A stretch of DNA of 7,858 nt from Deltaproteobacteria bacterium (GCA_030646655.1 JAUSLB010000212.1:1-7858), one strand, 5' to 3'; shown: positions 1 to 5,748, numbered from the stretch's first letter. Notes: generated by a model from the letters alone, not told the origin. A program made the numbers and translations.

Positions 1-691
1 CCTCGTTCGCCCCGCCGTGCAATGGGCCGGAGAGGGTCCCTATGGCGCTCGATATGACGGTATAGGGGTCTGCCAGAGTCGAGCCTACCACCCTCGCGCT
101 AAAGGTCGAGGCGTTCATGGTATGGTCGGCGTGCAGGATGAGCATCACATCGAGTATTTTTTCAAAGAGCGGGGTGGGCTCGCACTCAAAGAGCATATAG
201 TAGAAGTTCGCGGCGAAGGACAGGTCGTTCCTCGGCTGTATGGGGGAATCCCCGTGCCTTAGCCTGTGGCACGCGGCGACTATAGTGGGCATTTTCGCTA
301 TCAGCCTTATTATCGAGGAGTAGCGCTCCTGCTCGTTCAATGTATCCCGCCCAGGGTAGTACATACCCATGGCTGATGTGACCGCCTGAAGATAATGCAT
401 CGGGTGGCCGCCCTCGGGCAGGTACTCCATCATCCTCAATATCTTAAGCTTAAGCCTCGTATGATAGGTTATGTCGGTCTTGAACCTGTCGAGCTCGGCC
501 TTTGCGGGGAGCTTCCCGAATATGAGGAGGTATGCGACCTCTAAAAAGGTGCTCCTCTCAGCCAAGGCCTCGACAGTGATCCCTCTGTACTCGAGTATCC
601 CTTCGTCGCCGTCTATGAAGCTTACGGCGGACTCCGCAGCGGGTATGCCCTCGAGGCCCGGCACCACGTCCATTATCAATCTTTCATCCAT
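1..691 (-). CDS. gltA: Citrate synthase, N-terminal part (cut by window edge)
   Basis: Citrate synthase condenses acetyl-CoA with oxaloacetate at the entry of the TCA cycle, in the cytoplasm. Translating the minus strand from the ATG at 691 gives 230 residues without a stop before the window edge. It begins MDERLIMDVVPGLEGI and has the typical small-domain start (GILEYRGITVEALA, residues 31-44), a LPEGGHPM segment at 91-98, LILHADH at 184-190 followed by MNASTF, and the active-site block GPLHGGANE at 222-230 with the substrate-binding His225. The protein starts right at the core fold, without the N-terminal extension of the hexameric E. coli-type enzyme, so it resembles the shorter bacterial/archaeal dimeric type. 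A weak AAAGAGAG ribosome site lies about 7 bases upstream of the ATG. The 2-methylcitrate synthase paralogue cannot be excluded from this part alone. The C-terminal third, with the catalytic Asp, is outside the window. Confidence 0.93.
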   Translation of the reverse strand, partial: MDERLIMDVVPGLEGIPAAESAVSFIDGDEGILEYRGITVEALAERSTFLEVAYLLIFGKLPAKAELDRFKTDITYHTRLKLKILRMMEYLPEGGHPMHYLQAVTSAMGMYYPGRDTLNEQERYSSIIRLIAKMPTIVAACHRLRHGDSPIQPRNDLSFAANFYYMLFECEPTPLFEKILDVMLILHADHTMNASTFSARVVGSTLADPYTVISSAIGTLSGPLHGGANE

Positions 692-735
692 AATCGAACT
701 CTCTTTTTTAAAGATTAGTCAAGGGGGTTTTTCTG

Positions 736-744
736 AGCATACCA
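736..744 (-). promoter_or_regulatory. Possible extended -10 promoter element of citrate synthase gene
   Basis: The minus strand reads TGGTATGCT here, which fits an extended -10 element (TGN plus TATNNT). No good -35 hexamer is present at 17 bases upstream. Transcription would begin near 729 and leave a leader of roughly 38 bases before the ATG at 691. This is a weak pattern call. Confidence 0.3.
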
Positions 745-760
745 TTTCTTTCGGCGTTTT

Positions 761-783
761 GCATTATTTCATGAGCATTATTT
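761..783. repeat. Short direct repeat upstream of citrate synthase gene
   Basis: The 9-mer GCATTATTT occurs at 761-769 and again at 775-783, with start points 14 bases apart. The pair lies just upstream of the possible -10 element of the citrate synthase gene, where a dimeric regulator could bind. Spacing and identity are seen directly; an operator role is only inferred. Confidence 0.3.
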
Positions 784-807
784 TATCTCTAAGCCGGGGG
801 CCGGCAT

Positions 808-844
808 AAAAAAGAGGCCCCCATCTGAGATGGGGGCCTCTTTT
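808..844 (-). terminator. Strong intrinsic terminator, possibly bidirectional
   Basis: Bases 810-825 and 829-844 form a perfect 16-bp inverted repeat around a 3-base loop (TGA). The core is GAGGCCCCCATC paired with GATGGGGGCCTC. On the minus strand the stem runs into six T residues (complement of A808-A813), the classic rho-independent arrangement. On the plus strand there are four T residues (841-844), so it may also stop transcription coming the other way. It separates the cold-shock gene and the structured gap from the citrate synthase gene, which is on the same strand downstream. Confidence 0.88.
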
Positions 845-877
845 GGAATCCTTTTTTAATCGGGTGCCCGGCGCAGT

Positions 878-897
878 CCCGCCCTTTTAAGGGCGGG
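878..897. repeat. Palindrome with CCCGCCC arms
   Basis: Perfect 7-bp arms CCCGCCC (878-884) and GGGCGGG (891-897) flank TTTTAA, and can pair one or two bases further into the tip. There is no T-run after the stem on either strand, so it is not an ordinary terminator. It resembles the palindrome at 1029-1048. Confidence 0.55.
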
Positions 898-993
898 TCA
901 AACGAGCAATATAAAAGGCGATTACCTTGCCGGCGCGCCTGGCCCGGGCGGTTCTCATGCGTGCCTATTCGCAGAAAGAGCCGTTTTCTAAAA

Positions 994-1021
994 GCGCACG
1001 ATTTGAGATTGTGCCGTGCGC
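994..1021. repeat. Perfect 7-bp inverted repeat
   Basis: GCGCACG at 994-1000 pairs with CGTGCGC at 1015-1021 around a 14-base loop. An alternative GCAC/GTGC pairing exists inside the same bases. It sits between the two CCCGCC-type palindromes and could be the middle of one larger folded RNA or a mobile repeat. Confidence 0.45.
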
Positions 1022-1028
1022 AGAGCAC

Positions 1029-1048
1029 CCCCGCCATTTATGGCGGGG
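1029..1048. repeat. Palindrome with CCCCGCCA arms, after the cold-shock gene
   Basis: Perfect 8-bp arms CCCCGCCA (1029-1036) and TGGCGGGG (1041-1048) have a TTTA loop. It starts 15 bases after the stop of the cold-shock gene on the minus strand. No T-run follows, so it would protect a 3' end or act as a REP-type element rather than terminate by itself. Confidence 0.5.
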
Positions 1049-1063
1049 TAATTGAAGTTCCCA

Positions 1064-1264
1064 TTAAAGCGGGTTTACATTTTCGGCCTTGAGGCCCTTG
1101 GGGCCCTTCGTGACCTCGAAGTCAACCCTCTGCCCCTCTCGCAGGGTCTTGAAACCAGTGCCCTGAATCGAGGTGTAGTGGACGAACACGTCTTCGCCTG
1201 AATCCTGCTCGATGAAACCGAAACCCTTGGACTCGTTGAACCATTTGACTTTTCCGGAAGGCAT
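1064..1264 (-). CDS. cspA: Cold-shock domain protein (CspA family)
   Basis: A 66-residue single cold-shock domain (a five-stranded OB-fold) that binds single-stranded RNA and DNA and acts as an RNA chaperone. The sequence begins [23 protein letters not shown]1 is visible as KGFGFIE at 13-19 and RNP2 as VFVHY at 26-30, with aromatic residues Trp8, Phe9, Phe15, Phe17, Phe27 and His29 in the usual RNA-binding positions. Length is typical (65-70). I choose the ATG at 1264 because GGAGG (1274-1278) lies 9 bases before it; the in-frame TTG at 1273 directly abuts that site and is unsuitable. The gene stands alone with its own promoter and a leader of roughly 100 bases that can fold over the ribosome site. 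Which paralogue (cold-induced or constitutive) it is cannot be told from sequence, so the symbol names the family only. Confidence 0.96.
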   Translation of the reverse strand: MPSGKVKWFNESKGFGFIEQDSGEDVFVHYTSIQGTGFKTLREGQRVDFEVTKGPKGLKAENVNPL

Positions 1265-1266
1265 GT

Positions 1267-1316
1267 TGCACAACCTCCTTTTTTAAAAATTTTTCATAAG
1301 TCATAGGGGTTGTGCA
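1267..1316 (-). promoter_or_regulatory. Leader hairpin overlapping the cold-shock gene ribosome site
   Basis: In the minus-strand leader, TGCACAACC (1316-1308) can pair perfectly over 9 bp with GGTTGTGCA (1275-1267). The 3' arm includes the last two G of the GGAGG ribosome site (1278-1274) and most of the spacer before the ATG at 1264. The loop is 32 bases and very A/T-rich. Folding would hide the ribosome site and opening would expose it. The pairing is seen; control by temperature or protein is inferred. Confidence 0.5.
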
Positions 1317-1373
1317 CTTCAGGTCAATATTTGCCTCGCGTACAAACCCGTCTACTAACTTATTTATTGAGTA

Positions 1374-1402
1374 AGTGTAATGGACACTCCCGGGGTTGTC
1401 AA
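1374..1402 (-). promoter_or_regulatory. Sigma70 promoter of the cold-shock gene
   Basis: The minus strand has a perfect -35 TTGACA (1402-1397), exactly 17 bases, then TACACT (1379-1374) as the -10. Transcription would begin near 1367, leaving a leader of about 100 bases. Long leaders are typical of cold-regulated csp genes. This is the best promoter in the window. Confidence 0.8.
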
Positions 1403-1475
1403 GCGGGTCTGAGAAAATTTTTTTGTGTGCAACCATAAATTTGAAAGGGCCTTTTTGCGCCCTGTGGTTGCTCTT

Positions 1476-1512
1476 GGGCATAGGGTGATGATGACCGTTG
1501 CACCCTATGCCC
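1476..1512. repeat. Perfect 12-bp inverted repeat
   Basis: GGGCATAGGGTG (1476-1487) and CACCCTATGCCC (1501-1512) are perfect complements around a 13-base loop, ATGATGACCGTTG. There is no T-run on either side, so it is not a standard terminator. It lies beyond the rdgB terminator and about 75 bases upstream of the cold-shock -35 box. It could be a REP-type repeat, a protein-binding palindrome, or part of a small RNA. Confidence 0.5.
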
Positions 1513-1525
1513 TGATAGAGAAAAT

Positions 1526-1553
1526 AAAAAAAAGCGGGACTATCCAGCCCCGC
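1526..1553 (-). terminator. Intrinsic terminator of the amidase-rph-rdgB operon
   Basis: On the minus strand, GCGGGGCT and AGTCCCGC form an 8-bp stem (one G-U pair) with a GGAT loop, followed at once by eight T residues (complement of A1533-A1526). It lies 24 bases after the rdgB stop codon, where an operon end is expected. Confidence 0.85.
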
Positions 1554-1577
1554 CTATTAATTGAAAAATCAGTTTTT

Positions 1578-2171
1578 TTATTTTCCTTTTTTTTCAAGCC
1601 ACTCCTTTAACTTCATAAGCGCCTTGGCGCGGTGGCTTATTGAGTTCTTCTCCTCAGGGGTAAGCTCAGCTACGGTCTTGTTTTTGTCCGGCACGAAAAA
1701 GACAGGGTCGTAGCCGAAGCCACCAACCCCCTTAGGCCCTTTGCTGATGACGCCCTCGAAGACGCCTTCGAATGTCTTATCCCCGTCCTTGGGGTCTGAT
1801 AGCGCTACCGCGCACCTGAAGCGGGCTCTCCTGTCTTCAACCCCTTCAAGCTCTGATAATAATTTAATGTAGTTGTCCCTGTCGGCAGCGTTTTCTCCGG
1901 CGTACCGGGCGGAGAAAACCCCGGGCCTTCCGCCCAATGCGTCTACCTCAAGCCCTGAGTCGTCGGCAAGGGCAATAAGCCCTGTTTTTAAAGCGACGTG
2001 GCGGGCCTTTGCAAGGGCGTTGTCTGCGAATGTCTTGCCGGCCTCCGGCGGCAGCTCGATCGAGGGGAAGTCCTCAAGGGTGAGGAACTCTAAAGAGGGG
2101 ATATTGAAGATGCTTTTTATCTCCGCGATCTTTCCCTTGTTCTTGGTTGCGATGACGACCTTGCGCGTCAT
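1578..2171 (-). CDS. rdgB: dITP/XTP pyrophosphatase (non-canonical purine NTPase)
   Basis: Cytoplasmic house-cleaning enzyme of the Ham1/RdgB family. It hydrolyses dITP, ITP and XTP to monophosphate and pyrophosphate, keeping deaminated purines out of DNA and RNA. The 197 residues match the usual length and carry all family blocks in order: ATKNKGKIAEIK at 8-19 (triphosphate binding), TFADNALAKAR at 47-57, ADDSGLEVDAL at 69-79 with the catalytic-site Asp70/Asp71, GVFSARYAG at 84-92, GGFGYDPVFF at 150-159 (base recognition) and ISHRAKALMKL at 178-188. The ATG shares one base with the rph stop codon (TAATG), so the two are probably translationally coupled. It is the last gene of its operon, with an intrinsic terminator just after it. 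The rph-rdgB pairing is common in bacteria. Confidence 0.97.
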   Translation of the reverse strand: MTRKVVIATKNKGKIAEIKSIFNIPSLEFLTLEDFPSIELPPEAGKTFADNALAKARHVALKTGLIALADDSGLEVDALGGRPGVFSARYAGENAADRDNYIKLLSELEGVEDRRARFRCAVALSDPKDGDKTFEGVFEGVISKGPKGVGGFGYDPVFFVPDKNKTVAELTPEEKNSISHRAKALMKLKEWLEKKGK

Positions 2172-2911
2172 TACCGGTTCAGCGCGCCTTTCTGTATCTT
2201 TATAAGCTTTCCTATGCCCTTTACCGCAAGCTCCAGCATGGCTGACATCTCTTCCTTTGAGAAGGGGGTCATCTCCGCCGTGCCCTGAACCTCCACGAAC
2301 TTGCCCCCTCCGGTCATTATGACGTTCATGTCAACCCCTGCCTTCGAGTCCTCTTCATAGGAAAGGTCCAGCATAGGCCTTCCGTCGACTATCCCCACGC
2401 TTACGGCCGCGACGGAATCTATCAGCGGCATCGAGCTTATAAGCCCCTCTGACATTAAAAGATCGAGGGTCTCATAGACAGCCACATACGCTCCTGTTAT
2501 CGAGGCTGTCCTCGTGCCTCCGTCAGCCTGTATGACGTCGCAGTCTATATGGATCGTCCTCTCGCCGAGGGCCGATAGGTCGGCTACGGCCCTCAGGCTC
2601 CTGCCGATAAGCCTCTGTATCTCGTGCGTCCTGCCGCCGATCCTGCCGATTGACGCCTCCCTCTGTACCCTTTTTTTCGACGACCTCGGGAGCATCGAGT
2701 ACTCCGCGGTCATCCAGCCCCTGCCCGTCCCCTGAAGGAACGGCGGGACCTTGTCCTCAACGGTAGCGGCGCATATAATCTTCGTATCGCCCATCTCTAT
2801 GAGGGCTGAGCCTTCCGCGAACTTAAGGAAGTCCCTTTTTATCACAACCGGGCGGAGCTCATCGAACGCCCTCCCGTCAGTTCTTGCTGGTTTTTTTCCC
2901 TGTGCCGACAA
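2171..2911 (-). CDS. rph: Ribonuclease PH
   Basis: Phosphorolytic 3'-5' exoribonuclease that trims tRNA 3' ends using phosphate as the attacking group; it forms a hexameric ring in the cytoplasm. The 246 residues cover the whole fold: [14 protein letters not shown] near the start, [16 protein letters not shown] at 63-78, [20 protein letters not shown] at 89-108, the phosphate-binding [15 protein letters not shown] at 128-142, and [16 protein letters not shown] at 182-197 with the metal-site acidic residues. The start is TTG at 2911: no ATG or GTG fits upstream of the conserved DGR block, and AAGGGGG ends 6 bases before this TTG, a very strong ribosome site. The gene therefore begins inside the 3' end of the amidase gene, with a 35-base overlap. 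A TTG start with strong binding is a plausible way of setting expression relative to neighbours. Confidence 0.97.
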   Translation of the reverse strand: MSAQGKKPARTDGRAFDELRPVVIKRDFLKFAEGSALIEMGDTKIICAATVEDKVPPFLQGTGRGWMTAEYSMLPRSSKKRVQREASIGRIGGRTHEIQRLIGRSLRAVADLSALGERTIHIDCDVIQADGGTRTASITGAYVAVYETLDLLMSEGLISSMPLIDSVAAVSVGIVDGRPMLDLSYEEDSKAGVDMNVIMTGGGKFVEVQGTAEMTPFSKEEMSAMLELAVKGIGKLIKIQKGALNR

Positions 2912-3704
2912 AGCTGTCCCCCTTCTCGAAAGACTTTTTAAAGCCGAGTATGCCCTCTGCTATGGACCGGGCTATCCTGTGCTGCCCTTTATCGGAGGCA
3001 AGCCTCTTCTCCTCCCCCGGGTTCGAGATGAACCCGGACTCTACGAGTATGGCCGGCATCGTGGCGCCCACGAGCACCGCGAAGGGCGCCTGCTTAACGC
3101 CCCTGTTCTCGCCGCCTGTGGAATATTTTAGCATGCTCAAATGGACCGCTTCGGCGAGCCTTGAGCTTTCATGATGCGCCCCGGTGTTCTCAAGGTCGAG
3201 GAGTATATCTTTCAAGTCGCTGCTCTCCTCGCCAGCGCGTTTTACGACCAGAGGGGCGTTGTTCTCGAATGCCGCGACCCTGCGGGCGTCCTCGTCAGTG
3301 GCCTCGAAGTTCAAAAAGAAGGTCTCTATGCCGTTAGCGTCCCTTGAGGCGGCGGCGTTGGCGTGGATGCTTATGAACAGGTCGGCGCCGTTACTGTTGG
3401 CAAAGGCCGTCCTGTCCTCAAGAGGGATGAACCTGTCGTCAGCCCTTGTGAGGATGACCTTCAGGCCTGAGGACTTAAGGGCCTCGGCGACCTTGAGCGC
3501 GAGGCTCAAGGCTACCTCCTTCTCCTCAATGCCTCCGGGCCCTATCGCCCCGGTATCGTCCCCGCCGTGGCCCGGGTCTATTACGACGACATAATCCGGC
3601 TCGGCCTGATGCTCTCCGACGACAAACGCCCCAGCGCGCCCGGTGAAGGCGAGGAGCAAAAAGGCGGCCAGAATGAAAGAGGTTCTTCTTACCATCCCAC
3701 CCAT
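2877..3704 (-). CDS. N-acetylmuramoyl-L-alanine amidase (Amidase_3, AmiA/B/C type), secreted
   Basis: Zinc amidase that cuts the bond between N-acetylmuramic acid and L-alanine of peptidoglycan, usually for daughter-cell separation. Counting from the ATG at 3704 it has 275 residues: an N-terminal signal peptide (basic MVRRTS, hydrophobic core to about residue 22, likely cleavage after RAGA at 26), then one Amidase_3 domain from about 37 to 255. Zinc ligands are visible as His46 in DPGHGG, Glu61 in GIEEKE and His114 in ISIHAN, and the catalytic Glu is Glu222 in [10 protein letters not shown]. An insertion at about 135-185 (acidic, helix-like) sits where AmiB/AmiC enzymes have the autoinhibitory helix. 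There is no N-terminal AMIN or C-terminal SPOR/LysM domain, so how it is localised is unclear. Alternative starts are TTG at 3731 (no ribosome site) and ATG at 3695, which keeps the whole signal peptide. First gene of the rph-rdgB operon. Confidence 0.93.
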   Translation of the reverse strand: MGGMVRRTSFILAAFLLLAFTGRAGAFVVGEHQAEPDYVVVIDPGHGGDDTGAIGPGGIEEKEVALSLALKVAEALKSSGLKVILTRADDRFIPLEDRTAFANSNGADLFISIHANAAASRDANGIETFFLNFEATDEDARRVAAFENNAPLVVKRAGEESSDLKDILLDLENTGAHHESSRLAEAVHLSMLKYSTGGENRGVKQAPFAVLVGATMPAILVESGFISNPGEEKRLASDKGQHRIARSIAEGILGFKKSFEKGDSFVGTGKKTSKN

Positions 3705-3731
3705 TTTAATTTCAACTGCCCCGTAAGTCAA
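3703..3731 (-). promoter_or_regulatory. Candidate sigma70 promoter of the amidase operon
   Basis: The minus strand has TTGACT (3731-3726), 17 bases, then TAAAAT (3708-3703), a good sigma70 match. The -10 overlaps the ATG at 3704, so RNA would begin near 3696, almost exactly at the in-frame ATG at 3695. If used, the message would be essentially leaderless and the amidase would start at 3695. A promoter further upstream is the alternative. Confidence 0.4.
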
Positions 3732-3743
3732 CAGCAGGCTTTA

Positions 3744-3772
3744 TTGACGGCCAGTAAATCTTCTGCCATAGT
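3744..3772 (+). promoter_or_regulatory. Candidate sigma70 promoter of the exchanger-solute operon
   Basis: TTGACG (3744-3749), 17 bases, then CATAGT (3767-3772) form a moderate sigma70 match. Transcription would begin near 3779, some 23-32 bases before the likely GTG starts of the exchanger. The promoter is divergent from, and about 13 bases away from, the candidate amidase promoter. Confidence 0.4.
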
Positions 3773-3801
3773 TATATCCATAATCTTTTGTGAGGGCTGG
3801 A

Positions 3802-4800
3802 GTGCTCCTTGTGTACGGGTTTATAGCCTGCGCCGCAGTGATAGTAGCCGGAGGCATGGGGCTTTCCAAATACGGCGACGTCATAGCGGAGAAGACCGGT
3901 CTCGGGAGAGCCTGGATAGGGATGATACTTCTGGCCTCGGTAACTTCTTTGCCGGAGCTTACGAACGGGATAAGCTCTGTTACCATCGCGGCCGTGCCGG
4001 ACATCGCGGCAGGAGACATAATGGGGTCGTGCGTATTTAACCTCTTGACGCTCGCGCTCCTCGACCCAATAGACAAAGCGAGCCCCATATTCCGCAAGGC
4101 AGGGCAATCGCACCTGCTCTCATCGGCCTTCGGGATCGCGCTTTTGGGAGTGGCGTCCGTGTCCATTATGCTCGGGCCGCTTATCCCCTCCTTTTACCAT
4201 ATCGGGCTCTATACGCCTTTAATAATATTCGTCTATTTGGCCGGGATAAAGCTCGTATATCTCTACGAGAAAAAGGTCTTAAGGGAGTTCGTCGCGGTCG
4301 AAAGGGCCTTATACCCACATATTACGGCTCGAAGGGCTGTTTTTATGTATTCGCTGAACGCCCTTATCGTGGTAGGGGCGGCCTCGCTCCTGCCTTTTTT
4401 GGCGGCAGGGATTTCTGAGGCTACTGGCATAGGTAAAAGCTTCATGGGGACGGTCTTCGTGGCGCTTACGACATCGCTCCCGGAGATAGCCGTATCTGTT
4501 TCCGCCATAAGGATAGGCTCTTACGACCTCGCTATAGGCAACCTCCTCGGGAGCAATATGTTCAATGTGGCGCTCCTCGCCGTAGACGACATTTTCTTTT
4601 TAAAAGGCCCGCTATTGTCGAATATCTCGGAGGCGCACGCGATAACGGGGCTTATGGCCATACTGATGACATCCGTTGCCCTGCTGGGCATAATATACCG
4701 CCCGGAGAAAAAGGCGTTCTTAAGGTTCGGCTGGGATTCGCTCGCGATAATCGCTCTGGGCGCGCTGAACATTTATTTTCTTTCAAAGGCGACTTCATGA
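3802..4800 (+). CDS. Cation exchanger of the Ca2+:cation antiporter (CaCA, YrbG-like) family
   Basis: Integral inner-membrane antiporter, about 332 residues and roughly ten hydrophobic segments, built from two homologous halves. Repeat alpha-1 shows LASVTSLPEL and GDIMGSCVFN (about residues 44-80); repeat alpha-2 shows LTTSLPEIAV and GNLLGSNMFN (about 222-255). The TSLPE glutamates that bind the cation are present in both, but alpha-1 has Cys where the GSN motif usually has Asn. A basic cytoplasmic loop (EKKVLREFVAVERAL, HITARRA) joins the halves. The start is uncertain among GTG codons: 3802 has GAGGG 5 bases upstream, 3811 has GGAG 8 bases upstream, and 3790 has no ribosome site; I use 3802. 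It overlaps the phosphatase gene by ATGA, so the two are likely co-translated. Substrate (Ca2+, Na+, K+ or H+) cannot be read from sequence. In this setting it may balance ions during osmotic change. Confidence 0.9.
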   Translation: MLLVYGFIACAAVIVAGGMGLSKYGDVIAEKTGLGRAWIGMILLASVTSLPELTNGISSVTIAAVPDIAAGDIMGSCVFNLLTLALLDPIDKASPIFRKAGQSHLLSSAFGIALLGVASVSIMLGPLIPSFYHIGLYTPLIIFVYLAGIKLVYLYEKKVLREFVAVERALYPHITARRAVFMYSLNALIVVGAASLLPFLAAGISEATGIGKSFMGTVFVALTTSLPEIAVSVSAIRIGSYDLAIGNLLGSNMFNVALLAVDDIFFLKGPLLSNISEAHAITGLMAILMTSVALLGIIYRPEKKAFLRFGWDSLAIIALGALNIYFLSKATS

Positions 4801-5618
4801 AGCCGGTAATATTCACGGATCTGGACGGGACGCTCCTCCATCCAAAGGACTATTCATTCGCGGCGGCGAAGGACGCGCTCAAGCGTATAAAGGCAGAGGG
4901 GGTCCCGCTCGTCTTTTCTTCGAGCAAGACAAGGGCCGAGATAGAATCTATAAGGCTTAAGCTCGGCAATAAACACCCGTTTATATCAGAGAACGGCGGG
5001 GGCATATTCATCCCCGCGGGCTATTTCCCGGCGGGCTCGAGGATGATGGCGGAAGGCTGCGAGGTAATAATCTTAGGCAGGCCCTATAGCGAGGTCAGGG
5101 CGGCTTTCATGGAGATACGCTCTGAGCTTAAGGCCAAGGTGAAGGGCTTCGGGGATATGGGGGTTGCCGAGGTGGCGAGGCTTGCTGGCCTGAGCCGGGA
5201 AGAGGCGGAGCTTGCGAAAAAGAGGGAGTTTGACGAGCCTTTTATATTCGAGGAGGATAAGGCGGGCAGGAGCGAGTTTTTGAGGCTCATAGGGCAGAAG
5301 GGCTTCAACTGGACGAAAGGGAGGTTCTACCACATCCTCGGCATGCACGACAAAGGCGCGGCGGCAAGGATACTCAAGAGGTATTACAGGGCCCTTTACG
5401 AAGACGCCGTATTCATAGCGCTCGGGGACGGGCTTAATGACGCCCCTCTCCTTAAAGAGGCTGAATACCCTGTCCTCGTCAAAAAAGAGGACGGGACTTT
5501 CGAGGAGATAGGGTCGATAGAGTGCATAAAGGCCGACGGGGTCGGCCCCGAAGGCTGGGGTAAGGCGGTAAACGGCATACTCGATTCGATAAAGGCCTCT
5601 ATCAGGCGGACCTGCTGA
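4797..5618 (+). CDS. mpgP: Mannosyl-/glucosyl-3-phosphoglycerate phosphatase (HAD-IIB)
   Basis: Cytoplasmic HAD phosphatase, 273 residues, of the MPGP subfamily that removes phosphate from mannosyl- or glucosyl-3-phosphoglycerate to give the compatible solute mannosyl- or glucosylglycerate. HAD motif I is FTDLDGTLL (6-14) with nucleophile Asp8 and Asp10; motif II is FSSSKTRAE (40-48); motif III includes Lys186 in GMHDKGAAARIL; motif IV is ALGDGLNDAPLL (208-219) with Asp211 and Asp215. The type IIB cap lies between about 85 and 180 and carries the subfamily marks KREFDEPFIFEE (142-153) and KGRFYHILG (174-182), which contact the sugar phosphoglycerate in known MpgP structures. The ATG overlaps the exchanger stop by four bases. 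A glycosyltransferase fitting the preceding reaction is the next gene, which strongly supports the role. The choice of mannose or glucose is open; the general YedP-like annotation is the fallback. Confidence 0.9.
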   Translation: MKPVIFTDLDGTLLHPKDYSFAAAKDALKRIKAEGVPLVFSSSKTRAEIESIRLKLGNKHPFISENGGGIFIPAGYFPAGSRMMAEGCEVIILGRPYSEVRAAFMEIRSELKAKVKGFGDMGVAEVARLAGLSREEAELAKKREFDEPFIFEEDKAGRSEFLRLIGQKGFNWTKGRFYHILGMHDKGAAARILKRYYRALYEDAVFIALGDGLNDAPLLKEAEYPVLVKKEDGTFEEIGSIECIKADGVGPEGWGKAVNGILDSIKASIRRTC

Positions 5619-5672
5619 ACAACTCTCAGGAAACCCGGCCCGGCCAAAAAGATAAGGCGGGAATGAATGAAC

Positions 5673-5694
5673 CTCCCCGCAGCAAGCTGCGGAG
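5673..5694. repeat. REP-like hairpin with CAAG tip (first)
   Basis: CCGCAG (5677-5682) and CTGCGG (5687-5692) pair around CAAG, and a CT/AG pair extends the base past two bulged C. It is followed by AGTATCGAA. The same CAAG tip recurs in the hairpin at 5725-5738. No T-run follows, so this is not a plain terminator. Confidence 0.5.
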
Positions 5695-5724
5695 TATCGA
5701 AGACCTCTACGGCTGAAAAAGTCT

Positions 5725-5738
5725 CGAAGCAAGCTTCG
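5725..5738. repeat. REP-like hairpin with CAAG tip (second)
   Basis: CGAAG (5725-5729) and CTTCG (5734-5738) pair around CAAG, followed by TGGAATTGAACCC. The stem sequence differs from the first hairpin while the tip is identical, a pattern of conserved tip and compensated stem seen in REP families. Confidence 0.5.
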
Positions 5739-5748
5739 TGGAATTGAA

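Larger units (their letters stand above)
846..1060. other. Structured gap downstream of the cold-shock gene, REP/MITE-like
   Basis: About 215 bases with no convincing gene lie between the cold-shock gene and the terminator. It is dense in perfect inverted repeats: CCCGCCC/GGGCGGG at 878-897, GCGCACG/CGTGCGC at 994-1021, and CCCCGCCA/TGGCGGGG at 1029-1048. The first and last are similar to each other (CCCGCC core, A/T-rich tip) and share a CTGCGC-containing flank on the minus strand, so the block looks bounded by two related hairpins about 170 bases apart. That layout resembles REP clusters or non-autonomous IS200/IS605-like elements. An open frame of 82 codons crosses it on the minus strand but runs through all palindromes and the terminator, so I do not call it a gene. 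Confidence 0.4.
1265..1577. other. Gap between cold-shock gene and rdgB
   Basis: 313 bases without a supported gene. It holds, from left to right, the cold-shock leader and promoter, a short AGGGC/GCCCT inverted repeat (1446-1462), a perfect 12-bp inverted repeat (1476-1512), and the rdgB terminator (1526-1553). Open frames that cross it are broken by these signals and have no recognisable protein character. Confidence 0.6.

Noticed and set aside
789..1037. 82-codon open frame on the minus strand after the cold-shock gene
   Set aside because: It runs through three palindromes and the strong terminator, has no ribosome site or recognisable protein pattern, and is Arg/Pro/Cys-rich as expected from GC-rich noncoding DNA.
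846..1060. CRISPR array or tRNA-like fold
   Set aside because: Palindromes are few, unequal and unevenly spaced, with no repeat-spacer periodicity; no cloverleaf or CCA end could be built.
1122..1481. 119-codon open frame on the minus strand across the cold-shock gene
   Set aside because: It overlaps the clear cold-shock gene in another frame and covers its promoter and leader.
3741..4166. Minus-strand open frames opposite the exchanger start
   Set aside because: No family motifs; they cover the divergent promoter region and a convincing membrane protein on the other strand.
5073..5732. 219-codon open frame opposite the phosphatase
   Set aside because: Antisense shadow of a gene with intact HAD motifs; its composition mirrors the codon bias of the true strand.
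5673..5738. Intrinsic terminator between phosphatase and transferase
   Set aside because: The hairpins are short and lack a following T-run, so REP-like repeats fit better; a rho-dependent or processing role is not excluded.
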